This document shows, piece by piece, positions 39,208-48,522 of a stretch of DNA of 64,000 nucleotides; within the stretch, counting starts at the first letter, position 1, and each line of letters starts with the position of its first letter. Location: assembly GCF_002632755.1 (NCBI RefSeq), contig NZ_NJAK01000001.1, forward strand, positions 1,302,001 through 1,366,000, written 5' to 3'. This stretch comes from Xenorhabdus ishibashii. Lineage in GTDB: Bacteria > Pseudomonadota > Gammaproteobacteria > Enterobacterales > Enterobacteriaceae. The notes beneath the pieces were generated by a model that ran no database searches, was not told the origin of the DNA, and saw only the letters and a list, made by a program, of their open reading frames with translations. Position numbers and translations under genes: made by a program.

Positions 39208-39711
39208 ATGACAGCAAAAACAACACATAACTACGTTATTCGCCCCATCACCCAACAAGATAATGCAGGCATTGCCGCAGTGATCCGTGAAGTATCTGCC
39301 GAGCATGGCTTAACCGCAGACAAAGGTTTTGCCGTCGCCGATCCAATTCTGGATACCCTGTACGAAGTTTACAGCCAGCCACGCAGCGCTTATTGGGTTG
39401 TTGAAATGGATGGCGAAGTTGTTGGCGGGGGCGGTGTTGCTCCGCTGACGGGTGGTGATGGTGATACCTGCGAATTACAAAAAATGTACCTTTCATCGGT
39501 ACTGCGGGGAAAAGGTATTGCTAAGCAAATCGTGGTGCAATCTCTTGAATTTGGTACAGAACAGGGTTTTAAACGCTGCTATCTGGAAACGACTGAGAAC
39601 CTGAAAGCCGCCATTGCCTTGTATGAAAAGCTGGGCTTTAACCATCTTGATAAACCTCTTGGCAATACAGGCCACAGCGACTGTGAAGTCAGAATGCTCA
39701 AGGCGCTATAA
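39208..39711 (+). CDS. yjgM: YjgM-type GNAT N-acetyltransferase
   Basis: The 167-residue protein is the same length as E. coli YjgM and shares [34 protein letters not shown] and [19 protein letters not shown]. The acetyl-CoA motif is [20 protein letters not shown]. It ends VRMLKAL as YjgM ends VRMLKSL. GNAT enzymes transfer acetyl groups from acetyl-CoA to amines. The natural substrate of YjgM is not something I can derive here. In E. coli it lies next to rraB and argI, exactly as here. Confidence 0.9.
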   Translation: MTAKTTHNYVIRPITQQDNAGIAAVIREVSAEHGLTADKGFAVADPILDTLYEVYSQPRSAYWVVEMDGEVVGGGGVAPLTGGDGDTCELQKMYLSSVLRGKGIAKQIVVQSLEFGTEQGFKRCYLETTENLKAAIALYEKLGFNHLDKPLGNTGHSDCEVRMLKAL

Positions 39712-39750
39712 CGCCAATAGCCTTCAATTAAAGGCTCTCATAATAAATCA

Positions 39751-39780
39751 GCCCCACGGTTTAAGTGGGGCATTTGGTTT
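39751..39780 (+). terminator. Terminator between yjgM and rraB
   Basis: GCCCCAC (39751-39757) pairs with GTGGGGC (39765-39771) and is followed by ATTTGGTTT. It lies between converging genes and may serve both. Confidence 0.7.
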
Positions 39781-39813
39781 AACGCTATTTTTTGACGTAA
39801 TCTTCAAAAAATT

Positions 39814-40236
39814 TTAATGGAGTCTGGGTTCATCGTCCTCAGGGGGAAAGAGATCACCGTCATCTTCATCATCTGACGCATTAGGATCTTCAAAGTACGT
39901 TCCCCAACCGTCGTAATTTACACCGATCTTTTCTGCCAGATCCATGAGTTGCTCAACCTGTACGTTGATCAATTCAGCTTCCAGACGACTTTCGCTGATC
40001 ACATCACAGCACATCAAAACAACACCATCTTCTGTTTCCAGTTCTTCCGCATCCGTTACTTCATAGCCTAACCTGAAAGCTTCAAGGGCTGCCTTTTCCA
40101 ATTGGTCGAAGTTTTCCGCTGAAAAATGGTGCTCAATAATATAAAGTGCATCAGGATCACTGCCATCTTCCAATAATTCTTCGATGATCAAGCGAGTTTC
40201 TTCACACTGTTCTTCTAAAGCATGTGGGTCTGCCAT
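39814..40236 (-). CDS. rraB: RraB, regulator of RNase E activity
   Basis: RraB binds the C-terminal scaffold of RNase E and changes which transcripts it cuts. The 140-residue acidic protein matches E. coli Rra[87 protein letters not shown], and an acidic tail ending in EPRLH. The gene diverges from argF across 232 bp. Confidence 0.95.
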   Translation of the reverse strand: MADPHALEEQCEETRLIIEELLEDGSDPDALYIIEHHFSAENFDQLEKAALEAFRLGYEVTDAEELETEDGVVLMCCDVISESRLEAELINVQVEQLMDLAEKIGVNYDGWGTYFEDPNASDDEDDGDLFPPEDDEPRLH

Positions 40237-40425
40237 GCCAATCCCCTCCGTCAGTTGGCTATCTTATTTTGCATTCTCCCATCTTTTATGTACAAAGGAT
40301 ATATCTATCCAATTTTGTCCTAAAAGAAATGAATAACTAAGCTGCTGATCTATAACCTGTATTAATGCCTTCACTCCAATAAACGCTGAACACAGAGCTT
40401 GTAATTAAATTTTTTATCGATATAT

Positions 40426-40443
40426 AGTGAATATAAATTCAAT
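40426..40443 (+). promoter_or_regulatory. Strong ARG box upstream of argF
   Basis: AGTGAATATAAATTCAAT contains a perfect TGAATWWWWATTCA core for the arginine repressor, 26 bp before the argF start codon. A weaker half-matching site (about 40404-40421, TAAAT...TC) may form the second box of a pair, but its core matches only about six of ten positions. Confidence 0.8.
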
Positions 40444-40468
40444 ATCGCACTAATGGAGACAATGCATA

Positions 40469-41482
40469 ATGAATCCTTTTTTCCAGCGTTCTTTCCTAAG
40501 ATTACTTGACATTACACCAACGGAAATTCATACCCTTTTAACTTTTTCTCATGCATTAAAAGCGAATAAAAAATCAGGTTTAGAATCTCGTTTACTCACC
40601 GGAAAAAATATTGCCCTGATTTTCGAAAAAGACTCCACCCGTACACGCTGTGCATTTGAAGTTGCAGCTCATGATCAAGGTGCCAATGTTACCTATTTAA
40701 GCCCAAATGGCAGTCAAATCGGACACAAAGAATCCATTAAAGATACCGCGCGGGTACTTGGGCGTTTGTATGATGGTATCCAATACCGTGGACATGGCCA
40801 GAAAATTGTCGAAACACTCGCGCAATACGCAGGAATTCCGGTCTGGAATGGCCTGACTGATGAATTTCACCCAACCCAACTTTTGGCTGATTTAATGACG
40901 ATGCAAGAGCACAGCCAAAAGCCTCTTTCTGAGATCAAATTTGCCTATTTAGGCGATGCCCGCAATAACATGGGCAATACCCTGCTGGAAGCAGCCGCAT
41001 TGACGGGTATGGATCTCCGATTGATCGCTCCAAGCACCTGCTGGCCTGACGAAAATTTGGTTACAGAATGCCAAAAACAGGCGGAAAAAACTGGCGGTCA
41101 GATCACCTTGACAGAAGATATTACGCAAGGTGTAAAAGGAGTCGATTTTCTGTATACCGATGTTTGGGTATCGATGGGTGAAGCGAAATCAGTCTGGCAA
41201 GAACGAATTGCATTACTGAAACCCTATCAGGTCAATATGGATGTTGTGAAACACACAGGAAACCCAGAAGTTAAGTTCCTGCATTGCCTGCCCGCCTTCC
41301 ATGATGAAGAGACGATACTTGGTAAGCAACTGGCAGAGGAATTTAATTTATATGGTGGTTTGGAAGTTACTAATGAAGTGTTTGAATCAAAACACAGTAT
41401 TGTGTTTGATCAGGCTGAAAACCGAATGCATACCATTAAGGCAGTGATGATAGCAACGCTGGTGGAAAACCCCGTGTTGTAA
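40469..41482 (+). CDS. argF: Ornithine carbamoyltransferase
   Basis: OTCase makes citrulline from ornithine and carbamoyl phosphate in arginine synthesis. The 337-residue protein has the carbamoyl-phosphate motif STRTR (residues 56-60), HPTQ in [15 protein letters not shown], and the ornithine-binding [11 protein letters not shown]. It is the counterpart of E. coli argI by position (next to rraB and yjgM). The sequence matches argI/argF equally well, so the symbol is by function. ArgR control is indicated by the upstream ARG box. Confidence 0.96.
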   Translation: MNPFFQRSFLRLLDITPTEIHTLLTFSHALKANKKSGLESRLLTGKNIALIFEKDSTRTRCAFEVAAHDQGANVTYLSPNGSQIGHKESIKDTARVLGRLYDGIQYRGHGQKIVETLAQYAGIPVWNGLTDEFHPTQLLADLMTMQEHSQKPLSEIKFAYLGDARNNMGNTLLEAAALTGMDLRLIAPSTCWPDENLVTECQKQAEKTGGQITLTEDITQGVKGVDFLYTDVWVSMGEAKSVWQERIALLKPYQVNMDVVKHTGNPEVKFLHCLPAFHDEETILGKQLAEEFNLYGGLEVTNEVFESKHSIVFDQAENRMHTIKAVMIATLVENPVL

Positions 41483-41535
41483 TGGTTGATTCATATTTTT
41501 CGTCCGCTCGTCCTGCAAAAACCACAATACCAATT

Positions 41536-41583
41536 TACCCAACTTGCTTGGCTCCCGTATCTCCAAATAAGTTGGGTATTCTT
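41536..41583 (+). terminator. Hairpin after argF
   Basis: TACCCAACTT (41536-41545) and AAGTTGGGTA (41569-41578) are perfect 10-bp complements with a 23-base loop, followed by TTCTTC. The rest of the 41483-41847 gap is very AT-rich and shows nothing else I can support; it must hold the promoter of the sulfur amino acid operon. Confidence 0.55.
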
Positions 41584-41847
41584 CATTGATTTTCAGTTAA
41601 AAATCAAAAAATAGTTATATAACTATGCACAAATTTCCAATATATTGATAGTCATCACATTAAACAAAAACAACATAACCATTTGATTAATATGAAAAAT
41701 AACATATTTAAGAAAAATTTTTCTACAAATTGAAAAGATTTAGTTACTTTTTAGAAAATTTTTTCAATTTCCATATGCCATATTATTTCTAAAAAGTGCA
41801 ATGTTTTTCTTAAAAAATATTAATAACCAATTTATAGGACTGCAAAA

Positions 41848-42993
41848 ATGATAAAAAATATAGCCACAGCATTAATCCACGGCGGAAAACAGCAGGACAA
41901 AGAGAATCATGCTATTTTCCCACCCATTACAACAGCCAGTACTTTTGTACAGAAAGATTTATCTGAACATGGTGAATACTGTTATTCTCGTTGCAGTAAC
42001 CCAACACGTTATGCCTATGAAACATTATTAGCCGAAATAGAAAATGGTATTTACGCAACTGCAACCGCATCTGGAGTAGCAGCCGCGGCTTTAGTCTTGA
42101 ACTTGTTACCTAAAGAATCCCACATTATTGCGATGAAAGGGGTTTATGGCGGTACATTTCGTTTATTTGAACGGGTAGCGATTGAAAATAATGGTCATCA
42201 GTTTGACTATGTCGACTTAAATAACCTCACTGAAGTTGAATCTAAAATAAAAGATAATACTCGATTAATTTGGATAGAAAGCCCAACTAATCCATTATTA
42301 GAATTAGTTGATATCAAACGTATTTGTGCATTCGCGAAAAATTACAATCTCTTAACTTGTGTTGATAATACATTTGCAACCGCATGGAATCAAAAACCCC
42401 TCGAATTAGGGGCAGATCTTGTGATGCTATCTACAAGTAAATATATTGGTGGTCATTCGGATCTTATTGGTGGTGCGGTTATTACCCATCGGAATGATTT
42501 AGCTGATAGGTTAGATTTCTTAAAAACGACCACAGGCGCCATTGCGTCTCCCTTTGATGCCTATTTAGCACTACGTGGATTAAAGACATTAGCATTAAGA
42601 ATGTCAGCACAATGCGCTAATGCCCTTGAAGTTGCCAATTTTCTTCAATCTCATCCAAACATTGAACAAGTCTATTATCCTGGCTTACCCACTCACCCGC
42701 ATTATTCCATTTGCCAGCAGCAAATGCGCGCAGGTGGTGCTGTCGTTACAATTAAATTAAAAGGCGATCTGGAAGACACAAAGAGATTTTTAAGCAAATT
42801 ACGCTATTTTGTTTTAGCAGAATCTCTCGGTGGTGTAGAAAGTATGGTTAACCATTCTGCAACGATGTCACATGGCTCAATGACAAAAGAAGAACGTGAA
42901 GAGATTGGTATTTATGATACTGTATTACGCTTATCAGTTGGGATTGAAGATATTCACGATTTATTGGCTGATCTTGAAAAAGCATTAGAATAA
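41848..42993 (+). CDS. PLP-dependent Cys/Met-metabolism lyase (cystathionine gamma-lyase/methionine gamma-lyase type)
   Basis: The 381-residue protein belongs to the Cys/Met metabolism PLP family. The Schiff-base lysine is Lys198 in MLSTSKYIGGHSD, Asp173 in VDNTFATAW holds the pyridine nitrogen, and the phosphate-binding Tyr and Arg are in YSRCSNPTR (residues 46-54). The position used by methionine gamma-lyases for their special Cys (YGCTF) is Gly here (YGGTF, 100-104), which points more to cystathionine gamma-lyase or homocysteine/cysteine lyase activity. With the NhaC-type antiporter and D-cysteine desulfhydrase downstream it forms a sulfur amino acid catabolism operon. Confidence 0.85.
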   Translation: MIKNIATALIHGGKQQDKENHAIFPPITTASTFVQKDLSEHGEYCYSRCSNPTRYAYETLLAEIENGIYATATASGVAAAALVLNLLPKESHIIAMKGVYGGTFRLFERVAIENNGHQFDYVDLNNLTEVESKIKDNTRLIWIESPTNPLLELVDIKRICAFAKNYNLLTCVDNTFATAWNQKPLELGADLVMLSTSKYIGGHSDLIGGAVITHRNDLADRLDFLKTTTGAIASPFDAYLALRGLKTLALRMSAQCANALEVANFLQSHPNIEQVYYPGLPTHPHYSICQQQMRAGGAVVTIKLKGDLEDTKRFLSKLRYFVLAESLGGVESMVNHSATMSHGSMTKEEREEIGIYDTVLRLSVGIEDIHDLLADLEKALE

Positions 42994-43037
42994 ATTTACT
43001 TAGTATAAAAAATAACAAAAAATAAGGTGAGTAAAAA

Positions 43038-44462
43038 ATGAATGATTACGGTATTTGGACCATCATTACTCCTGTTGTCACAATTATTTTGGCTATATTT
43101 ACACGTCAGGTTATATTATCTCTACTACTTGGGATATTAGTCGGATTTACTGTCATTAATGACCATCATATTATTTTGGGTATACAAGGTACTATTGAAG
43201 GTATTATTGATACCTTTTCCTCCTCAAGCAATACAAAAACCATCATATTTATGTTGATGATTGGTGGAATAATGCGGCTTGTGGTTGTTACAGGTGGCGT
43301 ACGATCCTTAGTTCGGTTACTAACGGATAAAACACAACTTATTGAAAATAAAAAATCCGTTCAATTTTTGGCAATGATAATTACATCATTAATTTTCATT
43401 GAAAGCTCAATTAACCAATTAATTGCTGGAGCATCAACAAAAAAATTAGCTAGAAATTACGGTATTCCACCAGAAAAAATGTCTTACATTATTCAGACAT
43501 CCTGCGTTTCTGTGTGTTCTTCTGCCATGATTAATGGTTGGGGTGCCGCAATGATGGGTGTTATCGGTGTGCAAATTTCCAGAGGATTAATCAGCGGCGA
43601 GCCATTTGATATTCTGGCGGGTTCTATGGTTTATAATATTATGGCTTGGTTATCGCTGGCCTCTGTCTTGTTTTATATTTTTTCTAATGTTTCTTGGGGG
43701 CCAATGAAAACGGCAGAAATACGAGCCTTACATGAACATTTAAATAGTGATATTGAAGACAAACATAGTGAAGATAGTGATGATATTATTGAACATCCCA
43801 ACTGCCATACTTCATTAAACTTTTTCATTCCTATTTTATCGACGGTATTAATGCTTCCCATTGCCCTCTATATCACAGGTGATGGTAATTTTAGTAAAGG
43901 CAGTGGGTCAACCTCTATCTATTGGAGTGTTATGTTTGGAACCACTGTCTCTTTTTTCTGGTTCTTATTACGCCGCGTTTTAACTATCGAAAGCTTTTTT
44001 AAAGAGCTCTATATTGGTTATGCCAGCATGATAAAAATAAGCTCTGTCATGGTATTGGCATTTTTAATGGGCAACGTTTCTGCTGACTTAAATACCGGTG
44101 CCTATATTGCACAAATGACTTCTGGTATCATTCCGGCAGGTTTTTCCATCGGTTTTATTTTCCTGATTAGTTCCGTCATGTCATTGGCTACGGGCACCTC
44201 ATGGGGAACGTTCGCAATTATGATCCCTATTGGGGTACAGCTAGGTATTTCAGTGGGTATGCCTCCTGAGTATATGATTGGTGCTGCTGTTGCCGGTTCT
44301 ATTTTTGGTGATATGACGTCACCAATTTCCAGCGATGCTATCGTTGCATCAATGGCAACAGATTGTGACCATATTGAGCATATTCGGACTCAAATGCCAT
44401 ATGCGTTGGTTACTGCAAGTTTCGCCTTCGTAATCTATCTTTATTTAGGTTTTACTTATTAA
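43038..44462 (+). CDS. NhaC-type sodium/proton antiporter-family transporter
   Basis: This 474-residue membrane protein has about 11-12 helices and the NhaC/ArsB-superfamily motifs [13 protein letters not shown] and [20 protein letters not shown], and a polar loop of about 35 residues near 230-265 ([27 protein letters not shown]). Members exchange Na+ and H+; some, in operons such as this, carry organic substrates. Its position between two sulfur amino acid enzymes suggests transport of an amino acid or a keto acid product. It starts 44 bp after the lyase with a good ribosome-binding site (AAGGTGAG). Confidence 0.8.
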   Translation: MNDYGIWTIITPVVTIILAIFTRQVILSLLLGILVGFTVINDHHIILGIQGTIEGIIDTFSSSSNTKTIIFMLMIGGIMRLVVVTGGVRSLVRLLTDKTQLIENKKSVQFLAMIITSLIFIESSINQLIAGASTKKLARNYGIPPEKMSYIIQTSCVSVCSSAMINGWGAAMMGVIGVQISRGLISGEPFDILAGSMVYNIMAWLSLASVLFYIFSNVSWGPMKTAEIRALHEHLNSDIEDKHSEDSDDIIEHPNCHTSLNFFIPILSTVLMLPIALYITGDGNFSKGSGSTSIYWSVMFGTTVSFFWFLLRRVLTIESFFKELYIGYASMIKISSVMVLAFLMGNVSADLNTGAYIAQMTSGIIPAGFSIGFIFLISSVMSLATGTSWGTFAIMIPIGVQLGISVGMPPEYMIGAAVAGSIFGDMTSPISSDAIVASMATDCDHIEHIRTQMPYALVTASFAFVIYLYLGFTY

Positions 44463-44484
44463 TTCATACTCCGCTGAGGATAAT

Positions 44485-45474
44485 ATGTCTTTAAAAGAAA
44501 ATTTAGCAAAATTTACCCGCATCGATTTAATTAAAAATACAACCATGATGGATAAATTGGAGAATTTATCACACTATTTAGGGCGTGATGTTTATATTAA
44601 GAGAGATGATTTAACTCCTTTGGCAATGGGTGGGAATAAATTACGTAAATTGGAATATATTATTGCTGATGCATTACAAAAAAAGGCTAAAATTATTGTT
44701 ACCGCTGGAGCAATTCAATCAAACCATGTACGTCAAACAGCGGCTATTGCGGCAAAATATGGTCTAAGATGTGTTGCTTTATTAGAAAATCCAATCCAAA
44801 ATCAGGATAGTAATTTTCTCAATAATGGTAATAAACTATTGACGGAGTTATTCAATACTCAATGTGTCATGTGTGATGAATTGACCGATCCAAATAGGCA
44901 AATGGAGGAATTGATTGATCAACTCAATCTTGAAGATGCTTATATTGTTCCTGTCGGTGGTTCCAATGCGCTTGGTTCATTAGGTTATGTGCGTTGTGCA
45001 TTAGAAATTGCCGAGCAGCGCCCAAAAGATGTAGATTTTGCTGCCGTGATTGTCGCTTCTGGAAGTGCAGGAACACATGCAGGGTTGGCAATCGGGTTAC
45101 ATTCTGTACTCCCTCAAACACCGGTTATTGGCGTCACTGTCTCACGAGTTACAACCGAGCAAGCACCGAAAGTGAGTCAATTACAGCAAGAAATCAGCTC
45201 ACTCTTAGGCCAAACAACCTGTCCAGATGTTCTTTTGTGGGACAATTATTTCGCTCCTATGTATGGCATGCCGAATAAAAAAGGGTCAGATGCCATTACA
45301 TTATTAGCACAAAAAGAGGGAATTTTATTAGATCCCGTCTATACCGGAAAAGCGATGGCTGGGTTAATTGATAATGTATTGAATAATACCATTGAAAGCC
45401 GGAAACCATTGCTTTTTGTGCATACGGGCGGGGCTCCTGCATTGTTTGCTTATTCTTCTATAAGCGCAATATAG
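44485..45474 (+). CDS. dcyD: DcyD, D-cysteine desulfhydrase
   Basis: D-cysteine desulfhydrase splits D-cysteine (and beta-chloro-D-alanine) to pyruvate, ammonia and hydrogen sulfide. The 329-residue product matches E. coli DcyD strongly: [25 protein letters not shown] with the PLP lysine at Lys52, [46 protein letters not shown] sequence, [18 protein letters not shown], and [13 protein letters not shown]. It closes the three-gene operon, starts 22 bp after the transporter stop, and a strong terminator follows. Together the operon would break down L- and D-cysteine or related thiol amino acids. Confidence 0.93.
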   Translation: MSLKENLAKFTRIDLIKNTTMMDKLENLSHYLGRDVYIKRDDLTPLAMGGNKLRKLEYIIADALQKKAKIIVTAGAIQSNHVRQTAAIAAKYGLRCVALLENPIQNQDSNFLNNGNKLLTELFNTQCVMCDELTDPNRQMEELIDQLNLEDAYIVPVGGSNALGSLGYVRCALEIAEQRPKDVDFAAVIVASGSAGTHAGLAIGLHSVLPQTPVIGVTVSRVTTEQAPKVSQLQQEISSLLGQTTCPDVLLWDNYFAPMYGMPNKKGSDAITLLAQKEGILLDPVYTGKAMAGLIDNVLNNTIESRKPLLFVHTGGAPALFAYSSISAI

Positions 45475-45482
45475 TCTTACAG

Positions 45483-45512
45483 AAAAAACAGCTATCTTTT
45501 TAGCTGTTTTTT
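45483..45512 (+). terminator. Terminator of the lyase-transporter-dcyD operon
   Basis: AAAAAACAGCTA (45483-45494) pairs with TAGCTGTTTTTT (45501-45512) around TCTTTT. The 3' arm is itself a T run, so this is a typical Rho-independent terminator, 8 bp after the dcyD stop. Confidence 0.88.
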
Positions 45513-45672
45513 CCAGTTTAATGAGATATTGTGGCTCACACTTGGCAAAATCATCGCCGATTACTCATTACAAGTTTAAATGCAAATAGAAAAAATAATC
45601 CTCCTGTCGTGCGGTTCATCCATTTAATGACATTTTCACGCCGTAATAGATGGGAAATAACCACTGAAAATG

Positions 45673-45876
45673 CTAAACAACACTTATATATTCAATGGGT
45701 ACAGTTTTTATCTGCCTGATGAAATTTGAAGCCCTGCTCATACATCAACTGCGCTTCAATGTTCAGGATAATTGCTTTGCCGTGTCGTTCCCCCCACTTT
45801 ACTCGCCGTGGATTTTTCCGCCGATAAATGCACATAATGGCGTGTTCCTGCCACTAATCCTTGTCTTATCTTTACG
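45673..45876 (-). pseudogene. kptA: Degenerate relic of kptA, RNA 2'-phosphotransferase
   Basis: The minus strand reads VKIRQGLVAGTRHYVHLSAEKSTASKVG, then, after one base is removed from a G run, ERHGKAIILNIEAQLMYEQGFKFHQADKN, and after a further shift VPIEYISVV and stop (45673-45675). These match the C-terminal half of KptA (E. coli: IKKQGLIAGERHYVHLSAD, then [25 protein letters not shown]). KptA removes 2'-phosphates from RNA. The N-terminal half, with the first catalytic residues, is gone and at least two frameshifts remain, so it is not functional. The rest of 45513-45940 shows no gene. Confidence 0.75.
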
Positions 45877-45944
45877 CTTATCACATTCAGCCTCATTTTC
45901 TGCCCATTTAATTCGCAGCAGATCATTAAATTTTACCGACGCTT

Positions 45945-45983
45945 TGACATGTACTTAAGGCTGACATATGCTTTGACATATGC
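45945..45983 (+). promoter_or_regulatory. Three repeated TGACAT units upstream of vapB
   Basis: TGACATGTAC (45945-45954), TGACATATGC (45962-45971) and TGACATATGC (45974-45983) are direct repeats, each containing a small CATATG or CATGTA palindrome, 23 bp before the vapB start. VapBC complexes repress their own promoter by binding such repeats, so these are probable operators. Adjacent GCTTTGACAT is also repeated. Confidence 0.6.
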
Positions 45984-46005
45984 CAACTGATTTTAGAGGT
46001 GAATT

Positions 46006-46269
46006 ATGGAAAGAGTTGTGAAAATTTTCAAAAATGGACGTAATCAAGCCATTCGGTTACCTGTCATGTTTGAATTTGATACTGATAGAGTTTATATCCG
46101 CCAGGATAAAAATGGGGATATTATTTTGTCGAAAAACAAATCTAAACATGACGACTGGGATCTATTTTTCAATATGTTAAATAATTTTTCTGTTCCAAAT
46201 GATTTTTTAGACGTCAATGATCGCAATCAGGACATAACTAAACGCGATCCATTTGAAGGAATTCTTTAA
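46006..46269 (+). CDS. vapB: VapB-family antitoxin (AbrB/VagC-type)
   Basis: The 87-residue protein has the N-terminal swapped-hairpin DNA-binding domain of VagC-type antitoxins: ERVVKIFKNGRNQAIRLPVMFEFDTDRVYIRQDKNGDIILSKN. The C-terminal tail (about 45-87), rich in Asp, Asn and Phe, would wrap around the toxin. It binds the operon promoter and neutralises VapC. It has a GAGGTG ribosome-binding site. Its stop overlaps the toxin start (TAATG), a usual arrangement that keeps antitoxin in excess. Confidence 0.88.
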   Translation: MERVVKIFKNGRNQAIRLPVMFEFDTDRVYIRQDKNGDIILSKNKSKHDDWDLFFNMLNNFSVPNDFLDVNDRNQDITKRDPFEGIL

Positions 46270-46661
46270 TGTATATGCTGGACACAAACACAGTCAGTTA
46301 TATTTTTCGAAAAAATCCAGCAGTAATCACTAAATTACGCACAATACCACCGTCAAGAATATGCATATCTAGTATTACTGAGGCTGAATTGCACTATGGA
46401 ATTGTGAAACGGCAAAACAAGGAGCTACAAAATATTGTCAACACGTTTATTGAATCGATAACGGTTTACGATTGGGACAGTGCCGCTGCAAAAACTTATG
46501 GTGAACTCCGTGTCAGGATGGAACAAATTGGTCGTGTTATGGGCACAATGGATCAGTTGATCGCAGCTCATGCCCTAAGTAAAGGGCTGACAGTTGTTAC
46601 TAATGATGCTGCATTTAAGATGGTTCATGGTTTAACTGTCGAAGACTGGAGTAAATATTGA
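46269..46661 (+). CDS. vapC: VapC-family PIN-domain ribonuclease toxin
   Basis: The 130-residue toxin carries the acidic PIN site: Asp5 in MLDTNTVSY, Glu40 in SSITEAELHYG, Asp95 in MGTMDQLIAAHA and Asp113 in VTNDAAF. Enteric VapC toxins of this type cut initiator tRNA-fMet in the anticodon loop, and three such tRNA genes are in this window; that target is known for relatives, not shown here. ATG 46269 is coupled to the antitoxin stop; ATG 46275 (MLDTNTV) is an alternative start. All catalytic residues are intact. Confidence 0.9.
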   Translation: MYMLDTNTVSYIFRKNPAVITKLRTIPPSRICISSITEAELHYGIVKRQNKELQNIVNTFIESITVYDWDSAAAKTYGELRVRMEQIGRVMGTMDQLIAAHALSKGLTVVTNDAAFKMVHGLTVEDWSKY

Positions 46662-46662
46662 C

Positions 46663-46684
46663 AAGTGGGATCGCGATCCCACTT
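46663..46684. repeat. 22-bp perfect palindrome after vapC
   Basis: AAGTGGGATCG is followed directly by its complement CGATCCCACTT. It starts 2 bp after the vapC stop. No T run follows. It could form a hairpin with a 4-base loop, or be a protein-binding site. A weaker hairpin with a T run (CACCC/GGGTG, 46702-46725) follows and may be the real terminator. Confidence 0.6.
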
Positions 46685-46701
46685 AACCAACCACCTATCT
46701 A

Positions 46702-46725
46702 CACCCTAGCGGGTGACTCTTTTTT
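46702..46725 (+). terminator. Possible terminator after vapBC
   Basis: CACCC (46702-46706) and GGGTG (46711-46715) form a short stem with a TAGC loop, followed by ACTCTTTTTT. The stem is short (5 bp), so termination efficiency is uncertain. Confidence 0.5.
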
Positions 46726-46859
46726 CACCTCGTTACGACTCATACGGATGGCGACATTCGCCGAAAATAGGCGTATCAACCAACAACCTTGCCCTGTTCT
46801 GGTTTTATTAGGAAAGTATTAGACATTAATTGGAAATCAACAAACCGGAGAACAACAAC

Positions 46860-47777
46860 ATGAAGCTGAAATTTTTAGGCACCAGCGCCGGTATTCCCAC
46901 AAAAGAGCGCAATGTCACCAGCCTGATCCTCGATTTACAGGGTATCCGCAACGCACTGTGGATGTTTGATTGCGGTGAGGGAACCCAGCATCAGATCCTT
47001 CATTCTCCCATCAAGGTATCTAAACTGGAGAAAATCTTTATCACTCACCTGCATGGTGATCATATCTTCGGTTTGCCTGGATTACTGTGCAGCCGCTCGA
47101 TGGGCGGTTCTACCGATCCCCTCACCTTATATGGGCCAACGGGGATACGTCAGTTTGTGGAAACCACATTGCAATTGAGCAGTTCTTTCCTGACCTATCC
47201 ATTGGAAATTATCGAAGTCCAGACCGGACAACTGTTTGATGATGGAGAACTCAAGGTCACAGCTTATGCCTTGAATCATCGCGTAGAATGCTATGGCTAC
47301 CGTATTGAAGAGCATGACAAATCCGGCGCATTTGATACAGAAAAATTAAATCAGGATAAGATCCCCCGTGGCCCGTGGATGCAGGCTTTAAAGCAGGGCG
47401 GCACAATAACACTGGAAGATGGCCGCACGATTTGCGGCAAAGATTATTTAGGCACACCGGTTCGTGGCAAGTCGTTGGCTATTTTCGGGGATACTGAACC
47501 GACACCCGAAGCACTGAAACTGGCCGCCAATGTTGATGTGATGGTACATGAAATCACGCTGGAAGATGCATTTGCCGCGAAAGCCAATGAGCGTGGGCAT
47601 TCCACCACTAAACAAGCCGCAACATTGGCACGCGATGCCAAGGTCAAACACTTTATCGCTACGCACATTAGCGGACGCTATGGGGTTGAGGATTGCCCGC
47701 GATTATTGGCTGAATGTCGGGAAGTATTTCCAAATACTGATTTGGCCGCAGATTTTGCTACATTTATTATTAAATAA
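46860..47777 (+). CDS. rnz: Ribonuclease Z / ribonuclease BN
   Basis: RNase Z/BN is a zinc-dependent beta-lactamase-fold enzyme that trims tRNA 3' ends. The 305-residue product equals E. coli RNase BN in length. It has the zinc motif HLHGDH (residues 63-68) in [15 protein letters not shown], then [16 protein letters not shown], and [40 protein letters not shown]. The final His is in [12 protein letters not shown] 46860 with GGAG upstream is chosen, giving [14 protein letters not shown]; an earlier start at 46830 adds ten Asn-rich residues. In E. coli this gene is far from pyrB. Confidence 0.95.
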   Translation: MKLKFLGTSAGIPTKERNVTSLILDLQGIRNALWMFDCGEGTQHQILHSPIKVSKLEKIFITHLHGDHIFGLPGLLCSRSMGGSTDPLTLYGPTGIRQFVETTLQLSSSFLTYPLEIIEVQTGQLFDDGELKVTAYALNHRVECYGYRIEEHDKSGAFDTEKLNQDKIPRGPWMQALKQGGTITLEDGRTICGKDYLGTPVRGKSLAIFGDTEPTPEALKLAANVDVMVHEITLEDAFAAKANERGHSTTKQAATLARDAKVKHFIATHISGRYGVEDCPRLLAECREVFPNTDLAADFATFIIK

Positions 47778-47852
47778 ACTATAGGCAGAAAAATAGATTT
47801 ATATCACCTATTTCTGGTTAACTCCCTTCAACAAAATACTTAAGAAATAAAA

Positions 47853-48281
47853 ATGAATTACGCAAAAATCTCACCTAAGATTATTAACCCGTTATATAAA
47901 AGCTATGAAGAAATCCATGCCTCTGAATTGGATCAAGAGCTTGTTCTGTTAGTGGAAACACGGGTATCTCAAATTAATGGTTGTGCCTATTGTTGCCATC
48001 TTCATGCTGAAGCAATCCGCAAAGATCATGGTATAGAACAAGTAAAACTGGATAAGTTACCTGCATGGTTCAATTCCAGCATCTACAACCCAAAAGAAAA
48101 ACTGGCATTAGAGTGGTGCGAAGCCTTAACGACAAACCCTAGGCAAAGTATATTGGATAAGATCAAAGAACGCTTGGATGCTGTTTTTACAGAAAAAGAA
48201 ATTGTTGACCTGACAGCAACTATCTCCTTAATGAATGCTCTTAACAGAATGGCAGTCAGTTTAGGTGATCGAAACGAATAA
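47853..48281 (+). CDS. AhpD-like carboxymuconolactone decarboxylase-family protein
   Basis: The 142-residue protein has the redox-type CxxC motif in NGCAYCCHLHAEAIRKDHG with the following His, the usual signature of AhpD-like alkylhydroperoxidases in the CMD family, and the helix-rich C-terminus LDAVFTEKEIVDLTATISLMNALNRM. Members reduce peroxides or bind thiols, but many have no known role. It lies alone, 75 bp after rnz, with only a poor ribosome-binding site. Confidence 0.8.
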   Translation: MNYAKISPKIINPLYKSYEEIHASELDQELVLLVETRVSQINGCAYCCHLHAEAIRKDHGIEQVKLDKLPAWFNSSIYNPKEKLALEWCEALTTNPRQSILDKIKERLDAVFTEKEIVDLTATISLMNALNRMAVSLGDRNE

Positions 48282-48346
48282 TCACCGCATTATGCAGGCT
48301 ATTTAGCCTGAGCATTAATTGAAACAAAAATTTCTTCCGCCAATCC

Positions 48347-48374
48347 TTGCGATGAATGCTATCGTGAGTATAAT
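48347..48374 (+). promoter_or_regulatory. Sigma-70 promoter of pyrLB
   Basis: TTGCGA (48347-48352) and a consensus TATAAT (48369-48374) are separated by 16 bp. It lies 26 bp before the leader peptide gene. Confidence 0.75.
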
Positions 48375-48399
48375 GCGCGACGATTTGCTGGGAGAAAAA

Positions 48400-48522
48400 A
48401 TGAAAGATTGCGCTGTAAAAGCTGTTAGAAAACACCAAGCTAACAAAGCTCTGTCTGCTGGCAGCGTAAACGCGTTGTTTTTCCCATTGCTTAACCGAAC
48501 ATTTAAAAAGCCCCTCAATTGA
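48400..48522 (+). CDS. pyrL: PyrL-type leader peptide of the pyrB attenuator
   Basis: ATG 48400 has a GGGAG ribosome-binding site (about 48390) and opens 40 codons, ending VNALFFPLLNRTFKKPLN. The Phe/Leu codons coincide with the U-rich stretch TTGTTTTTCCCATTGCTT (48476-48493), and the stop codon lies inside the terminator stem. This is the plan of pyrBI attenuation. When UTP is low, RNA polymerase pauses in the U-rich run, the ribosome catches up and blocks the terminator. The peptide differs from the E. coli one except for the FFPL part. Confidence 0.82.
   Translation: MKDCAVKAVRKHQANKALSAGSVNALFFPLLNRTFKKPLN

Noticed and set aside
45695..45958. 87-codon plus-strand frame in the dcyD-vapBC gap
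   Set aside because: It is the antisense of the kptA relic, with no ribosome-binding site and no family match.
48319..48399. Longer upstream start for the pyrL leader
   Set aside because: It would overlap the promoter -35/-10 region (48347-48374), so it cannot be transcribed from it; ATG 48400 has the ribosome-binding site.
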